DNA of 64,000 nt from Dryococelus australis (GCA_029891345.1 CM056994.1:226788991-226852990), one strand, 5' to 3'. Shown: positions 32,820 through 45,639, counted from the stretch's first letter. The notes: generated by a model from the sequence alone, not told the origin. Numbers and translations: made by a program.

Positions 32820-34844
32820 AACATGAAATTTTATTCGCTGAGCTGATTGCGAATACATTAATTTAAACTCTACACTACTTCAAGTGCAGTTGACGCAGAC
32901 ATAAAATTGTGTAAGTATCTATATGTGCAGTTGAGGTTCTTACCATTGACTTGTACGCACCTTAGATAGAATTAACCAATTCTCTTAGGCAAGCAAGGGC
33001 ACAGCTTTCAGGTCCTGACGAAGGGATCAGTAGCTCAGACCCTATTAGGGAAATTAATTGCTTTATCTAATAAAAGACCAATACGTCTCTATGGTGCAAA
33101 ACAAATATTGTTACTTTGATTGCAGTGAATGCATCTTGGAATTTATAATTTTCTTTTCAATTTTAATTATATTTAAGTGCTGGCTCCTGCTAGCCATCTT
33201 GTATAACTATTATAATGATGAAAACATTAAGCACAGTTGTAACTGTTGTTATGACTCTAATAGAATAGTGTCAACATTTATAGATATACAGATATATGGT
33301 CAAAGAATGTAATTTTATATTTACTGTATACCCCCAGTAAAAAAAAAAGAAAGAAAAAATGAGTGTCCTACACTTTTTACTCAGGTGTAATATGTGTAAA
33401 TAAAATTTTTATGTACATGCGATATGAATAAAATATTTCCCAGTGAGTAATAGTAAATAAGCATGGTCTGCATTTTCATAATTATGTTTACTAAACAGTA
33501 AGGGGATAAAGAGACCAGTATTCAACATTTGTTTGTTATATATTTTATCATGAACTAGAACTTCTCACATGTAATGTAATATAAGAAATACTTCAACTTT
33601 ATTAATTCTAATAAGTATTAGGAAAAGGTTTTATTGAATTAGCATATGATCAAAACAATGATATTGAAATGTTCTAATTTTTGTAGTAATTTAATTCTTT
33701 TTGTGTGTTTAACATTTAAGATTATATAAATTTCCACTCAACCTATATAAAAGTGAAATCAAAAGACATTATCTGTTTATCTAATCAAGCTGCACACTAA
33801 TGAACTAAACATTTAGCAGCGTGTGAAAGTGTGATTCAGTGCAAAAACACTCACATAGAGAATGAGCAATTCATATCATGGACGCTAATACACAAAACCA
33901 GTGCGCCGAATATCTTGAACATTTTTAGTGAACTGTAAAAACTTATGTGAGAGACAGTGCTGAAAATACTAAGTACATGAACAGTCTATGTACTAATCTC
34001 AAATCTTTTCAATGCCAAAGATAAATGTGTAAAACACACAATAAATATGTATGTTGATAGCACCCCTTTATGTAAGTCCTACGGGAACGTTATACTATTG
34101 TAACTAACTACCCAATTCCGCATGTTAGGTTTAAGATAGCTTTATAATTTTAACAATGTATCTCCTTGTATGATAATATTGCTAAATGTACGTGTCTAGT
34201 CCCATATGGGATCTGCCATAACCTACATCACAACTAACTGACCATCGTATATTATGAAATGAGTTATAACGTTTTATGTACAATTTTTACTTATGTGTGT
34301 ATGTAAGAAAAGAAAAAGGAGTTTGTTCATCCATATGTCACACAAGTCACTTTCACTGTGTAAAGAAAATGTACATGCCGCATGGTGGTAAACCAGTGTT
34401 ATATACAGTGACAAGGCTGAGAAAGAAGGAACAAGTATTCAGTGCTATCAACAACGTAGCATCTTATACCTCTTATGCAGATAGTAGAATCACCTAGATT
34501 TTAAATACTGATGTTAGTTATATGTACCTTTGCCTGTGTAAAACTTTCTACTTATTTTCATTTTTAATAATGATCAGGTATTTCAGCCAGCACGCATACT
34601 ACGTTATGAAATTGTAATTTCTTCAACGTTAACATTCCTGGCACGTTGTAGAGTGACGTAGTACCACACGCACTCACTTTTAAACATCCTCTTACTCATG
34701 TCCACCATCTAGTTTTTGGGGTTTTTCTAACATTTTCAAATTGCTAGTTAATTGTGATGCTGGACATAATTCCTTCAATCCCGTAGTCCGCTACACAACG
34801 TGCATAGGTATTATATTCACAGATCGACCATATTGTTTTCATAT
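32820..34844. other. AT-rich DNA between env and 3' LTR, no gene
   Basis: About 2 kb without domain-like frames. It is longer than an errantivirus 3' region should be, so it may hold another unrecognised insertion. Confidence 0.5.
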
Positions 34845-34886
34845 ATATATACACATGCGCGTGCATATATATACATGTGCGTGCAC

Positions 34887-34983
<97 letters not shown>

Positions 34984-35021
34984 CGTGCACATGCACACAT
35001 GTATATATATACGTGCATACA

Positions 35022-35101
<80 letters not shown>

Positions 35102-35152
35102 TGCATGTGCATGCGCACATGTATATATACACGCACGCAGACACACACACAC
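34845..35152. repeat. compound (TA)n/(CA)n/(GT)n microsatellite
   Basis: Two long (TA)n blocks (about 34891-34966 and 35026-35091) separated and flanked by alternating GTGCAC/CATGCA stretches. Almost entirely alternating purine-pyrimidine and self-complementary, which makes all six frames open as Ile-Tyr or His-Thr repeats. Confidence 0.97.
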
Positions 35153-35458
35153 CTAATAATAACCATGTCAAGTTTTCTAGAACCAATTATCATCTACATT
35201 TTTCCTACCTTGCCAGTAATGAGAAATTCACACTGTTCTTTTCCATTCTGAGTCTTCACTCCATTGTAAAACATTGTTTCGAACTTAGTCTTGCATCTTT
35301 GATCTGCCAATAAGTCAAATTGTGTATGCCACCATTCGTTCTATGCTCTTCACTTCAGGCAATGAGCTCCTTGGTCCTACTTGTGCCCGACAACTATAAC
35401 CAGGAAGGAACCAGTTCCATTCTTCCACTACTGTGGCCGGGATGGCTGCATTTTCGAT
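35153..35458. other. provirus 3' untranslated region
   Basis: Non-coding sequence between the microsatellite and the polypurine tract. Confidence 0.45.
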
Positions 35459-35469
35459 GAGGAGGGCAG
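35459..35469 (+). other. polypurine tract
   Basis: GAGGAGGGCAG immediately precedes the TGTAG start of the 3' LTR, the position of the plus-strand primer. Confidence 0.7.
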
Positions 35470-36148
35470 TGTAGCGGCCACCAAGGGGCCGCACATGGTT
35501 AGCCTAAGGTGCTGCAGGGTATAGCACCAAGAGTGAGGCGATTATTTATAAAACACAATCCTCGTGACCCATTGACTATGAGGTATATAAGTTGAGTGCG
35601 TCGCACCCCCCCCCCCCCCTTCCCAGGGACATCAGAGTGATCAGAGTGTTACGACATATCGCTGTCAGAGCCGACAACGCTGAAGACGAGGGCAATATTA
35701 TCAGCCTGGCCTACAGCAGCTCTTGGCCAGTCTACTGTACTTCAATTTATGGTGAGCATAATCCGGATAGGCAGTAGGCGCAAGGCTATTTACCAGGACC
35801 CTGTTACCCAGAGAAACTTAAATATTAATCACTCGCAATGTTAGGCAGGTAAATCTTTCTTGTAGCATACTGTTAATTAATGCAAACTTGTGTCTAGAGA
35901 TCAGAAGAGTAACATTTATCTATCCATTCATGTATCTTGTGTATTTCACGTTTATGTAAAAAATATTTTAATAACTGTTTTGTATTTAGTGAATCTCCTG
36001 TTTGACTAGTTTCTATTCAGTAAGTCTATGCCCCCATGAGCGGAATCCCTTCTTACAGTAATCAAATAACTTATATTGAATCTAGTACTAACAGTAAAGG
36101 TAGAAGTAGCAACCAACTGTGAGAGGTAGGAGAAGGGAGAACGCTACA
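35470..36148 (+). repeat. 3' LTR of the env-containing provirus
   Basis: TGTAG...CTACA, 679 bp, about 88-90 percent identical to the 5' LTR by eye. TATA box at 35584-35590 and a C-run (35605-35619) absent from the 5' copy. The same short frame and splice donor recur. Confidence 0.88.
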
Positions 36149-36491
36149 ATCTGTACAAATACAAACAGTGACATATGTATCGTGTTTAATTTTTTTCATT
36201 AAAGTTAAAATTTTCGAAGTTAAATAATTTAAATGTTATTTCCATAAAAGCAAAATTTTCCATTGCTCCATCCAAACAATATGCAACTCAAAATCAAAAT
36301 GCCACACACTCGTAAGAACGTCAAAATAATGCAGTCTCACAAAAGATGTACAACTAACCCCCCCCCAATTGTTTCCCTTTTCCCTCGAAATAAACAGAAC
36401 CCCAACAAATTTAACTGGGTAATTACAAAAATAATTAAACAAGTTAGAATGCCACCTAGCTACAATATCCTACATTACTTACTGGATGGAA
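36149..36491. other. spacer, no gene
   Basis: AT-rich flank of the provirus; short overlapping frames on both strands have no recognisable features. Confidence 0.5.
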
Positions 36492-36640
36492 GAAAATGCA
36501 AGTGTGCATTGGACTCAAAACATTTGCTTACAAAAGTAATTTTCTTCAGTGACAAAACAGCTGCAGTGGAAGGATACATTGTGGCTGTGTTACTTTTCTA
36601 GAACTATTAAAATTTACTCCACTTACATGAAATGGACAAT
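36492..36640 (+). repeat. dispersed repeat, copy 2
   Basis: Partner of 2145-2290; see that entry for the shared blocks. Confidence 0.7.
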
Positions 36641-38602
36641 ACTATCTAGGGTCAAATATGGAATGGGGTGGCTGAGAATGAGTGGCTCATCTTTCCATGT
36701 TTACAGGCAATGTGTGTACAAGCCAACAAGTTTAAAAAGAAAATTGAGTCATGCAGCAGTAAGCCTCCACCCTTAACCAGTCCACGTGGCATCAGTTCCC
36801 AAAAGATTGAGGCTGTCAAAGCCAGTATCAGTATACAAGGATACCAGTTGATCAACTGTCATGTGTAAATACATTAACCCGTTTTGCTTCCCAGTTCACG
36901 TAGTGTTCATAATTAAATTTTACTCCAGGGAGTATGGAGTAAAGTAATAGAGTTTACGGGCAGGTTGTTTTGTTGTGATAAGTAACAAAACTTCCAATAC
37001 ATTCAAAGCTGAAATGCAAAGAAATGCAAATGAGACCACATTCTTCTTCCATGTAATGTAAATAACAAGCTCATGAGCTTGATAACTAGCTATTACTAAA
37101 ACACAAAAGATGTGTCACTCACAGTTATAGGTGTGTCTAAAATATGGTTACCCAGATTACTAAATAAACACAATGTACAAAAAACAGAACAGGGCAAAAT
37201 TTGCCACAAAAACCTAGGACTAAATAAAACAAATCATGAAAATGGAAAATTTGGCTGTGTGTGTTATGCACTGAAGTACAAGGTGAGCCTAAAATAAGTA
37301 GACAATTTAACTGCTTTACAACCTTGACAGTATGTTATAACAGGCGATTCTTAACCATAGATTTTTTTTCAAGTTGGGATAATCAAATAATACAATTTTA
37401 TTTACAATTGTGACATGATTCGTTCAAATTTGCTCTTATTTGTATTCATTAAGAACTGGCTGGTGTAATGTTAGTGTAGCCTATTCATGGTTTCTTCACA
37501 CTTTTTTGAATCAAAGTTTTGAAAAATCACCCAATGAATGATGTGCTTAGTTGTTTCTAAAAATACCTCCATCTATGAGAAGTGTTTTATACTTGTGTTA
37601 GTATTACAGTTTCGTTACAAGATGTTTGGGGGCATATTTGAGTTCATGAGGGGTTGAGGTCACAATAAAAATAAAAGAACTAGATTTGATTTTTAATTGA
37701 TTCACACAACTATTACTTTCAGCATTAAATTATCTGTCTCCAATTTACTCTTTCGTTTCACAGTGAGCACAATATTTAATGTCTATTTCAGCTCTAATTA
37801 ACATCCTTCTTAATGTCTCCCATAATGTCTATTAACTCATCATTAACACAAGTTCAGTCTATCTGTTGTCATCATTGGTAATGTCTTTCACTTACGCATC
37901 CAGTCCAATAGTCCAGCCTGCAGCCGTATTCTTTACAGTTCTGGTGTTCGCAGTTGCAGATTTTCCTCCCGCTGGTCACTTCTCTTGCTACGTGCTTCTT
38001 TTCTCGCTCGTAGTCTATCGCTAAAACTCCAGCCACTCACTCATTCATCAACTGCCGGCTCAGGGGCCTGACATAACTTACATCAGTCACTCTGATCATC
38101 TGGAAGGTTCAACGTTCCCCAAGTCATGCTGAGAAAAAGGTCAGTAATTCAAAGCATCCCAAGGTCGGGAGCAGCATGCGCCCTGATAGATATAACAGGC
38201 ACGCTTTGTAAACATTCCTTTGTGAAAAGCTGCTGCATCTCCGGTTGCAACTCATAGCACACGCACATCAATAAATCATCCTGCCTCGTATGCTCGCAGA
38301 GCGGTTGCTTGATACGTTATCTAATTTTGGGTTGAATTGAACTTTTACTTATATTATATCTATAAATTATAATATTTAATTTATAATTAATATGAATAAG
38401 AACAGAGAGAAAATAGGTGTGTTGGTAATGCCCAGTAAGAAATAGTTCTTATGCAAATTTTTTTTACACCGAGAGCGCACGAACGCGGCACACTGTCGCT
38501 TTGGCGGAATTTTCTAGACTCACTTAAGATTTGTTTGCATGAGACGGAAGAATATCATGGAAGTAGAACTTAAGATAGAGGAATAAGGTAAGTTTTACCA
38601 GA
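36641..38602. other. intergenic, no gene
   Basis: About 2 kb of AT-rich DNA, somewhat more GC-rich from 37.9 to 38.3 kb. No domain-like frames, TIRs or tRNA found. Confidence 0.5.
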
Positions 38603-38731
38603 CTGGATAGGGGGAACAAGGTCAGTTTTTCTGTGCTGGATAGCAGAACACCATCAGCTTCCCTGGGCTGGATGTGTGATCAAGGTCAACTTTCTCAGGC
38701 TTGATACAGGGAATGACATCAGCTTTCACGG
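38603..38731 (+). repeat. 32-33-bp degenerate minisatellite, 4 units
   Basis: Units start CTGGATAG/CTGGATAG/CTGGATGT/CTTGATAC at 38603, 38636, 38668 and 38700. Each contains GGTCAG or a variant (CATCAG, GGTCAA). It lies just upstream of the gag relic. Confidence 0.75.
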
Positions 38732-38739
38732 TATGGGAA

Positions 38740-39150
38740 GTTTGTGACAGACTGGCCCAGACTTTGTAAACAGCTAGCAGACAACTTCATCGGCGAAGAG
38801 GTCTTAGCAAAACTCACAACAGAATTTTATAGTAAGACACATGAGCTGAGCAAAGAGGCAGAGATCTTCATTAGTCCGAAGGAATAGATGTACCGCCGTA
38901 TTTTCCCTACCGGAGATGAAGCCAGCTCGGTACAAAATATTGGGCGTATGCTGTTACCAGTCTACGAAACGTCTTACTCACGCTACTGCCAAGTTTCCTT
39001 CATGAACTGGTAGATTGAGCCCAAAAAGCCTAACAGAATTTCAAGGTGCAAGCGGTTCTCGATATATCCAAACCCCGAAGTCAGCGACAACCGACCACCT
39101 CCAGCGGAATTGAAGGAGAAGTCTCCACCCATACCACCTCGGCAGGCGCT
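38740..39150 (+). pseudogene. Gag relic of a family-A-related Ty3/gypsy element
   Basis: Reads VTDWPRLCKQLADNFIGEE, LAKLTTEFYSKTHELSKEAE, IFISPKE then a stop, YRRIFPTGDEASSVQNIG and NFKVQAVLDISKP in two frames. The same blocks occur in the Gag of family A (11.6-11.9 kb), so the lineages are related. The N-terminal part, where family A has zinc fingers, is missing. Several stops are present. Confidence 0.65.
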
Positions 39151-39246
39151 CGCACCCGAGTATTGATACCGTCCGGGACGTAATTTAAAAAAGAATTACC
39201 CCAGGAAGAATGCAGGGATAATCAACTTAGGGGAGAGATTCCCAAA

Positions 39247-39796
39247 TTGGATCTACACCCAACCTATGCCAAACAACCCACCCCAGAGGGAACCGTTAGC
39301 GGGAAACGCCAAAGCCGAGATGCGAAACGGGCCCATACAACTGGCAAGGCAGGGCCCAACATCCAAATATTAAGTGAGGAAGAGGTTCTCCTGGTTGCCC
39401 CTCACATCAAAATCGAAGTTAACGGCCAATGTGTGCTAGTCCTACTAGATTCTGTGGAAACAGGAAACTTTATACGTGCCAATTTACTCAGCATGAAACA
39501 GCGAAAGCAACTCCAACCGCAGAAGAACAGATTAATAATGGACCAGACAGACACGACCTTACAAGTAGATGGTCGCATTACATTGGAAGTCACCCTGCAC
39601 CGACATTCCCAAACCCACCAAATTCATTGTGAACCCCGCCTTAAACGAAGCCGTCATCCTGGGGTGCCAATGGCTACGACAACTACAGTGCATCACCAAC
39701 CACGGGAAGCAGCGAGTATACCTAGAGGATAAATACAGAGTTACGGTAAACTGGGAACACAGCCCAGATCACCACACACCGGCTACCCACCAATGA
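39247..39796 (+). pseudogene. retropepsin relic, family-A-related
   Basis: The frame 39247-39732 carries PHIKIEVNGQCVLVLLDS followed by VETGNFI. A frameshift near 39600 moves the C-terminal half (KFIVNPALNEAVILGCQWL, QRVYLEDKYRVTVNW) to another frame. The catalytic D-S-G position reads D-S-V. Together with D-S-A in family A, the third triad residue is altered in both relatives. Confidence 0.75.
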
Positions 39797-40312
39797 TTGC
39801 CGCACACCAGCTAAAGGTACACGTATTCAACCCACTAATGTCCCCGAGGATGAGGAGCCCGACAGCGCACTCACTCTGGGACAGCTTAGTCCGCCACAGA
39901 TGGCTAGCGATAGCAATGCCGACGCCCTGCACAACCCGCCTGCTGACGTCAAGACTTTGCCATTCAACACGAGTGCCGCCGAGGTGTTAGCGCCATCCCT
40001 CACTCAGGCCAACAGTACGGATGTTGATGGCAACAATGTCTCACAGACGCCCCACAAGGAGATGACTGCGCCATTTAACGAGTGTGCCATCGAGGTGGTA
40101 GGGTCACTCCTCCCTCTGGCAGCTCGAACAGATGTCAATGTCTCCTATGGCGCCCATAAACTTCCTATCGGGTAGGAACCTATGCAGTTGAGGTCAAGGA
40201 TCCTGCCATGCCGCACCCTCACACTGCCTCATTGTCCTTGGTTGCTGTATCCTCCCCAACAGTTGCGGCAGAAGACGATACCCCAGTGTCCCTGCTGAAC
40301 CCCGAAGGCTGA
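39797..40312 (+). pseudogene. protease-RT spacer with internal repeats
   Basis: A coding-like stretch of the same element. The peptide PF-x-T/E-x2-A-x-EV-x3-S-L occurs twice (TLPFNTSAAEVLAPSL near 39955, TAPFNECAIEVVGSLL near 40069), 114 bp apart. A later segment in another frame ends EDDTPVSLLNPEG then stop (near 40312). RT is absent. Confidence 0.5.
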
Positions 40313-42099
40313 TGTCCCCTCGTGCCGCCGAAACTAGTTCAATGCCTGGCTGGTATAAGGAATCACTATGGCGGCCCACGGGATATTTCACATGGCCGTA
40401 CCCGATGCACGCTGAGCTACAGCAGAGGGGAAGACCGGCGAAGAGTCAAGCCACCACCAAGTAAGTCAGTGCTCCATAACCCGAGGCTGCGAACCAGTGA
40501 TTATGAACAAACAATAAGGACTAGTTATAGCACTGTTTTTTTCGCTAAGCCTCAGTTCCCGATAGCCACAGACAAACAATTAGTAGTGTAGTCACATTTA
40601 TCCACACACCCGTCAGCTATCTTCAACAGGGTAGGAGTAATAAGACAGACAGTAACAGTTAGTAGATCTTAATAAAGAAACTTACGTGTTATATTAAAGG
40701 CCTGTGAAAGGCCCTTACTAAGGACAGACAATATAGGCATCAGTAAACAGTTGTCAGGTAAAATACATGAACAATAATATGGTGCATAGACACTTTTGAC
40801 ACGGGCAATGCAAATGGATAAACAACGACAGTGCATAGCAGTTAGTAGCTATACCAAATCACCACGAACTAGTGAACCAGCTTATGACACTTATCAACAG
40901 TAAGACGTTGCTAAATATGCACAGGTGAAACTATGAATAAGACAGATAGTGTAATGAGAGAGAGACTTTTCTGGAATTGGCAGTTACCCAACCTTTCCCA
41001 GCACAGTGCTACACATAGTTTTCACCTCGTAAATGTATATAAACAGTGGCTGACAGCCCACTTAAGAACTGGTAACACCAATAGACACTCACCAGTGACA
41101 GTGTTACACGAAGACAGAGACTTCATAGTTTACAACTAGCTTTGAGAAATTAAAATGGACTCCCTTAAAGGAGAGAATAAGATAGTTTAGTTATTATATA
41201 TTAATCGATCATGTTTATGTAAGTTAGGTAACCCTATAAATACAACTGAGTTTTCCAGCGCAAAATAATCCACCTATCTATTAATTCGTAAAAGTTATGT
41301 TTATTTATTCCATTTTTGCAGCTTTAATCATGTTTAACATTGACCGAGAGTCGAACCCAAAAGACTAAGCCCGAGGACTTCATTGTATGCTGGTACAAAT
41401 AACTAACAAAGTTAGAATGATATGAGTGCAATAATGTTGTTTTTAGTGCAGTGTTTAGTCAGTAGGGTTAACTAGTACAAATATATTTTATTCGTAAATT
41501 GTATAATTAAGTGTACTCACTTTTCAATCAGTGGCTCACCAGTCGCGGGTAACGGAAGGCCTGGGGTTGGCAACCTCTATTATGTCACATGTAACTGTTG
41601 GCTTGCGGCAAGACCTACAGGTTGCCCCAAAGATATAGTCAGGTCTTCATCCAACCTAATACACCACTGCAAGCAACGCAATAGTTATTTTCTTTCCTGT
41701 CTTCCGCGAGTAAGGCCTTGTATATAAGTGTTTCCCTTTGTTTTCACGTGCTGTTTTTATTTGTGTAATTCACCTTTTCAGGTTAAAATATTTATTTAAT
41801 ATCATGTAACCACAACGCTTATGCTGTATTTGTCACTGTACGCTTATTAATGAAAGCTGCATGAGACACCCGGTAAACCGCATCAACCTTGACAGTAATC
41901 TCTGCACAGGGGGGAAACATATCAGCAGCACGATGCACCAGCCGGGCAGGCGGGCGAGGGGAAGAGAAGAAGATCCAGCCCGCAGAGAGAGAGACAGAGC
42001 TATGACTATCTCCTGGCCCGACCCGACATGTTTCCACGTCGCCCCAGCACACAGAGTGAGCACTCTTAACAGATACCAACCGCCTGAACCTTAAGGAAC
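40313..42099. other. no recognisable gene; possible retroelement end
   Basis: Contains GCAGAGGGGAAGA (near 40431), a polypurine-tract-like stretch, and a TATATAAG at about 41719. I could not establish an LTR pair. Confidence 0.4.
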
Positions 42100-44276
42100 C
42101 TACCTAGGAGATTGAAATTTTTTTGAAAATGGCTCCCACATGTTAAGACCTTCTAGACCTTCCAGAGAGAGGGGATTAACTCTGCTATCCCCTACTCCAC
42201 CTATACCGACAACGGATGAGCCTCCATCGCAGAAGGGGGGGGGGGGGGGGCAAATTGACGTGTGCCACTTATACCTATATATTATAAAAGACTACAGCTC
42301 ATCCCACGTACTGCAATTTTATAGGAAACAACTACCAAAAATGTCTAGCAGGATGTGTTCCCAGGAAGGGACATAGAAGATACTTGGCTTCCCGGAATGT
42401 TCCTGACCTGCCCTTCTCTCTCTACTAACGAGTATATAAACCAGAGGAAGGAGCAAACCAAGCACGACGTTTTACGAATGTGCAGAGAGTTGTTTCAACT
42501 CAAACGCACTGTGTATCAAGTAAAACGAAAGATATTTGAAGCAGCCGCGTAACACGCCAGCTCCCTGATGCACCCGGCAGACAGAGTGTCGCCACACCGC
42601 CGAAGATGGCAGAGTGCCGCTGACCACCTGAGACCACATCCCGAGCGTACGAGGGTAGTTCTCCTACTCCGTGCACTTCAGACAGACATCACAGGGGCAC
42701 TTCACGCCTCCCACACTGGCCCGCCGCACACTCCAGAGTGAGCCGTATATAAGGCCGTGAGCGGCCGAGGTCAGGAGTTATCGTTTCCAGTAGCTCACCT
42801 CAACACTTCTTGTGCTGGGGCTCTCTACTAACCATAGGTCCTCGATGGTCCTCTCCAAGAACTTCCAGTTCTCCAGTGGCTGCTGCCACCACCTACCAGA
42901 GGCTTCTACACCTACTGGTAATTGCCGTCACCAGAAGCTTCTTCTGCATGAGGAAAACAACCAGTGACTTAGCACTTCGGTTGTTGACACCTCCTGGGTC
43001 TTCAGCCGCCACTACTTGCTGGTAATGGCTCCCCTGTTAAAGTTAAGGCCTCTTCTATGCAAACCCCAATAGTAGTAGTTGCGACAGTTAGTTTATTTTA
43101 CCCTTGCATCTAAGTAGACTTAGGAGCGGGTCACCACCCGTAACTACATAGCTTACTTATTTCCGCAGCACAGACCTATTGGTAACACGTACGAGTCACC
43201 TATGTATTTATTGCTAAAATAAATACTAAGTTTTAAATGTATCCAAGAGTTCTTTGTTATAGTAGAATAACCTATCTAACACCAGTATTCAACCTCAAAT
43301 GGCAAGCAAGCGACTAAGCGTTGATAACTTAGTAGGACATAAGACACCCTTCAGAGGCCTGTCTGTCGATACACACACCTCATCTTTCGACGGCCACCCA
43401 TTCTGTACACCTCGGTGCTCAGAATGGTAGAGCCTCCACCACTAGGATACACCTCACAGAGGCGGGACAGCCAACCTAAGTTGTATCGCTGACCGGAACA
43501 CCTAGCTAACGTGCTGGCAGAGGTAGCTGCTTGGGATTGGAGGCCCTATGTCTGTGGACCACACCTGGCAGTGGTAGGAAGGCTGTTTATGACCCACAAC
43601 TCCAGGTGCTTGCACTGTTAGGAGTCAGGGAGTGCACAGCTAGCCACTGTTGGCCTTACACACCTAAATTAGGGATCGTTCATTGCTTGCAACTTGCAGG
43701 AAATAGTTTCATACGCCTATGCCATTCAACAGCCGACACAGAGGTCTGTGGGCAGAAACGAAGGCAGAGTTCAATGCCGCCAAGCAGGTATGTGCGGCAA
43801 AACTCGTGTCGGGAGTCAATACTCCGCAGGGGTAGGCCCAAGCCATCCGACACATGGGGAGACCAGCATCTTCCGTCGGGAGCTATGTATTTTACTCCGC
43901 CCAAGTTAGAACCGGCTACGAAGTACATCCAGTGGTCTGGGCCCTAGTCAACGGGAGCGACACCAGGCTCGGAAGGGCCAACCCACACATCGGCAACTGG
44001 GCCGACACCGAGTAGAACCGCCATCATCTGGTGGAGAACTACAGCAGCTCCACCTCCGCTAAGGCCAGTAGGACCAAGGACTCCACCCGCACAACCTGCA
44101 GCACTATTTCTACACCTGCCAAGGCAAGTCCACCGATCTCTGGTAAGTCCACACTGCACCAGGGGGCCAGTGTTGTTATGAGGCATATTGCTCGTCCTAC
44201 TGCACCCAACTACATACCTAGTACAGCCCACACCGACACCTGTGTCCGGAAAGAAAGGGAACTGAGTCCCTAGCAT
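42100..44276 (+). repeat. family-A-like LTR unit, diverged
   Basis: Shares the family A LTR order: TATATAAG (42746-42753), a CTTCTNCA-rich stretch, AATAAA (43218-43223), a CACCTCGGT..CAGAA..GTAGAGCC block (43412-43436), and a relic of the U5 ORF starting 501 bp after AATAAA. The ends are not defined. A G-run (42235-42250) lies near its start. Confidence 0.55.
43719..44005 (+). pseudogene. relic of the U5 ORF, weak similarity
   Basis: Starts MPFNSRHRGLWAETKAEF, then NTPQG, a stop, AQAIRHMGRP and YEVHPVVWALVN, collinear with LTPKEQAQAL and KEIHPWIAKYI of the family A U5 ORF. The start Met-Pro-aromatic and its distance from AATAAA agree. The C-terminal Cys-rich part is not found. Homology is a judgement by eye. 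Confidence 0.35.
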
Positions 44277-45062
44277 AAGCGCGACTGACTTAGCGCAGAA
44301 ACAAAAGTCTCTTGTACGACCCGGGTATAAGCGACACGCGTCAGTGCATATTCAAGAGAGTTATTTGCATTCCCTAGAAGTTCTTTGCGTTCAAGATAAA
44401 AGTCATTCAGTAATGTCATGTTAATTACAAAACCAAATAATTTGTAATTTACAGGACTTAGTTTTTGACATGTGGATACAATTTATATGATTTTGTTATG
44501 CCGATAAAATAACATTGACGATCAGAAAACAAAGTTTTTCCACCGTGTACGGGATATTCTTAACAATATAAAATGAGATAAAAAATGTGTTATTTGAGTA
44601 TAATTATATTGTTACGAGGTAGGGAGAGGGACAGTTAAAATTTACAATCAAAGTGAAAGAAAAATGAGCCAACACAAGACCTAGACTGCGAGGCCTCCAC
44701 CACGTGCTGAAAATTTTAACTCAGCAGGGCCAACACGATGCCCTGCACCCTAAATATTTTTTTGAAAACAAGAAAATGGCTCGTTAACCCAAAAACCAAA
44801 AGAAGAAGAAGGAAAGAAAAAAAGGAGGTGAGGGAGTGTGGGGGGTTCTATTTGAAAGGCAACGAAATAAGCCCAGACCTCTTCTGGGTCTGACTCTGAC
44901 AAAGATGCAATGCATCAATGTATTTTGCTCAATTTAACTACCTATTACCTAGCACCCAGTGCTTAAATACTATGCTACAAATCTCACTAGTAGTGAGGGT
45001 CGAGAGCTGTTTCGTTTGAAATTGGAAGAAATCAATTAAATGCATATTTAATTCAATAAGTC
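44277..45062. other. AT-rich spacer, no gene
   Basis: No domain-like frames or repeat boundaries seen. Confidence 0.5.
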
Positions 45063-45080
45063 GGGGGGGGGGGGGGGGGG
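45063..45080 (+). repeat. poly(G) tract
   Basis: Uninterrupted run of 18 G. Confidence 0.95.
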
Positions 45081-45455
45081 AGCATTTACTTACAAACTAA
45101 TAAGTAAAAGTAATATTAAAAATAAAAAAACAGTTTTATACTTACCAACAAATAAATAAAAATATAAAAAGAGAAACAGATAATATCAAAAATATATAAA
45201 AAAAAAATAATAATGCTTAATATTGAAAAAGTTAATTATTTCCTTCTAGTTAACAAAGTATTTTGGTAATGAACAGAAAAGGTTTTGCAAGGGCAAAACT
45301 ATAAATACTTAAAATAAAATATAAGTTACAAACATCTCAATAAAATTGATAAGGTAAATCTAATTTCACAATAAATAAACAATCTAAAAACCAGAAAACT
45401 CACTGGCCTAACCAGTGTTTTTTTTTATAGAGTAGAGAAACAAAAAAAGAAAAGG
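45081..45455. other. very AT-rich, no gene
   Basis: Low-complexity A-rich DNA. Confidence 0.5.
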
Positions 45456-45480
45456 AAAAAAAAAAAAAAAAAAAAAAAAA
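45456..45480 (+). repeat. poly(A) tract
   Basis: Run of 25 A. Confidence 0.95.
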
Positions 45481-45555
45481 GAATTTTTCTGAAGGCCCGT
45501 CACTAATACTACTCCAGAATCAACTCACCAAATGTGGGAATAATCATAACTCTGT

Positions 45556-45616
<61 letters not shown>

Positions 45617-45639
45617 ATATACAGACACACACTTGCGCG

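Larger units (their letters stand above)
23295..36148 (+). mobile_element. env-containing Ty3/gypsy (errantivirus-like) provirus, gag-less, with nested hAT insertions
   Basis: Two LTRs of about 675 bp (23295-23965, 35470-36148) begin TGTAG and end CTACA. Between them lie protease, RT, RNase H, an OTU-like segment, integrase and an Env-like gene, in errantivirus order. There is no gag: only about 275 bp separates the 5' LTR from protease. Two hAT elements (27229-28329 and 31145-32811) were inserted later. A further 2.6 kb of AT-rich DNA lies before the 3' LTR. Flanking 4-6-mers do not match (ACTTT against ATCTG), so the target duplication is lost or the ends have recombined. RT and integrase active sites are mutated and Env is broken, so it is inactive. 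Confidence 0.88.

Noticed and set aside
34741-35313. Long overlapping open frames of Ile-Tyr or His-Thr repeats on both strands
   Set aside because: They are translations of a (TA)n/(CA)n microsatellite, open in all frames, not genes.
23290-36153. Target-site duplication of the env-bearing provirus
   Set aside because: The bases flanking the two LTRs (ACTTT and ATCTG) do not match, so none is claimed.
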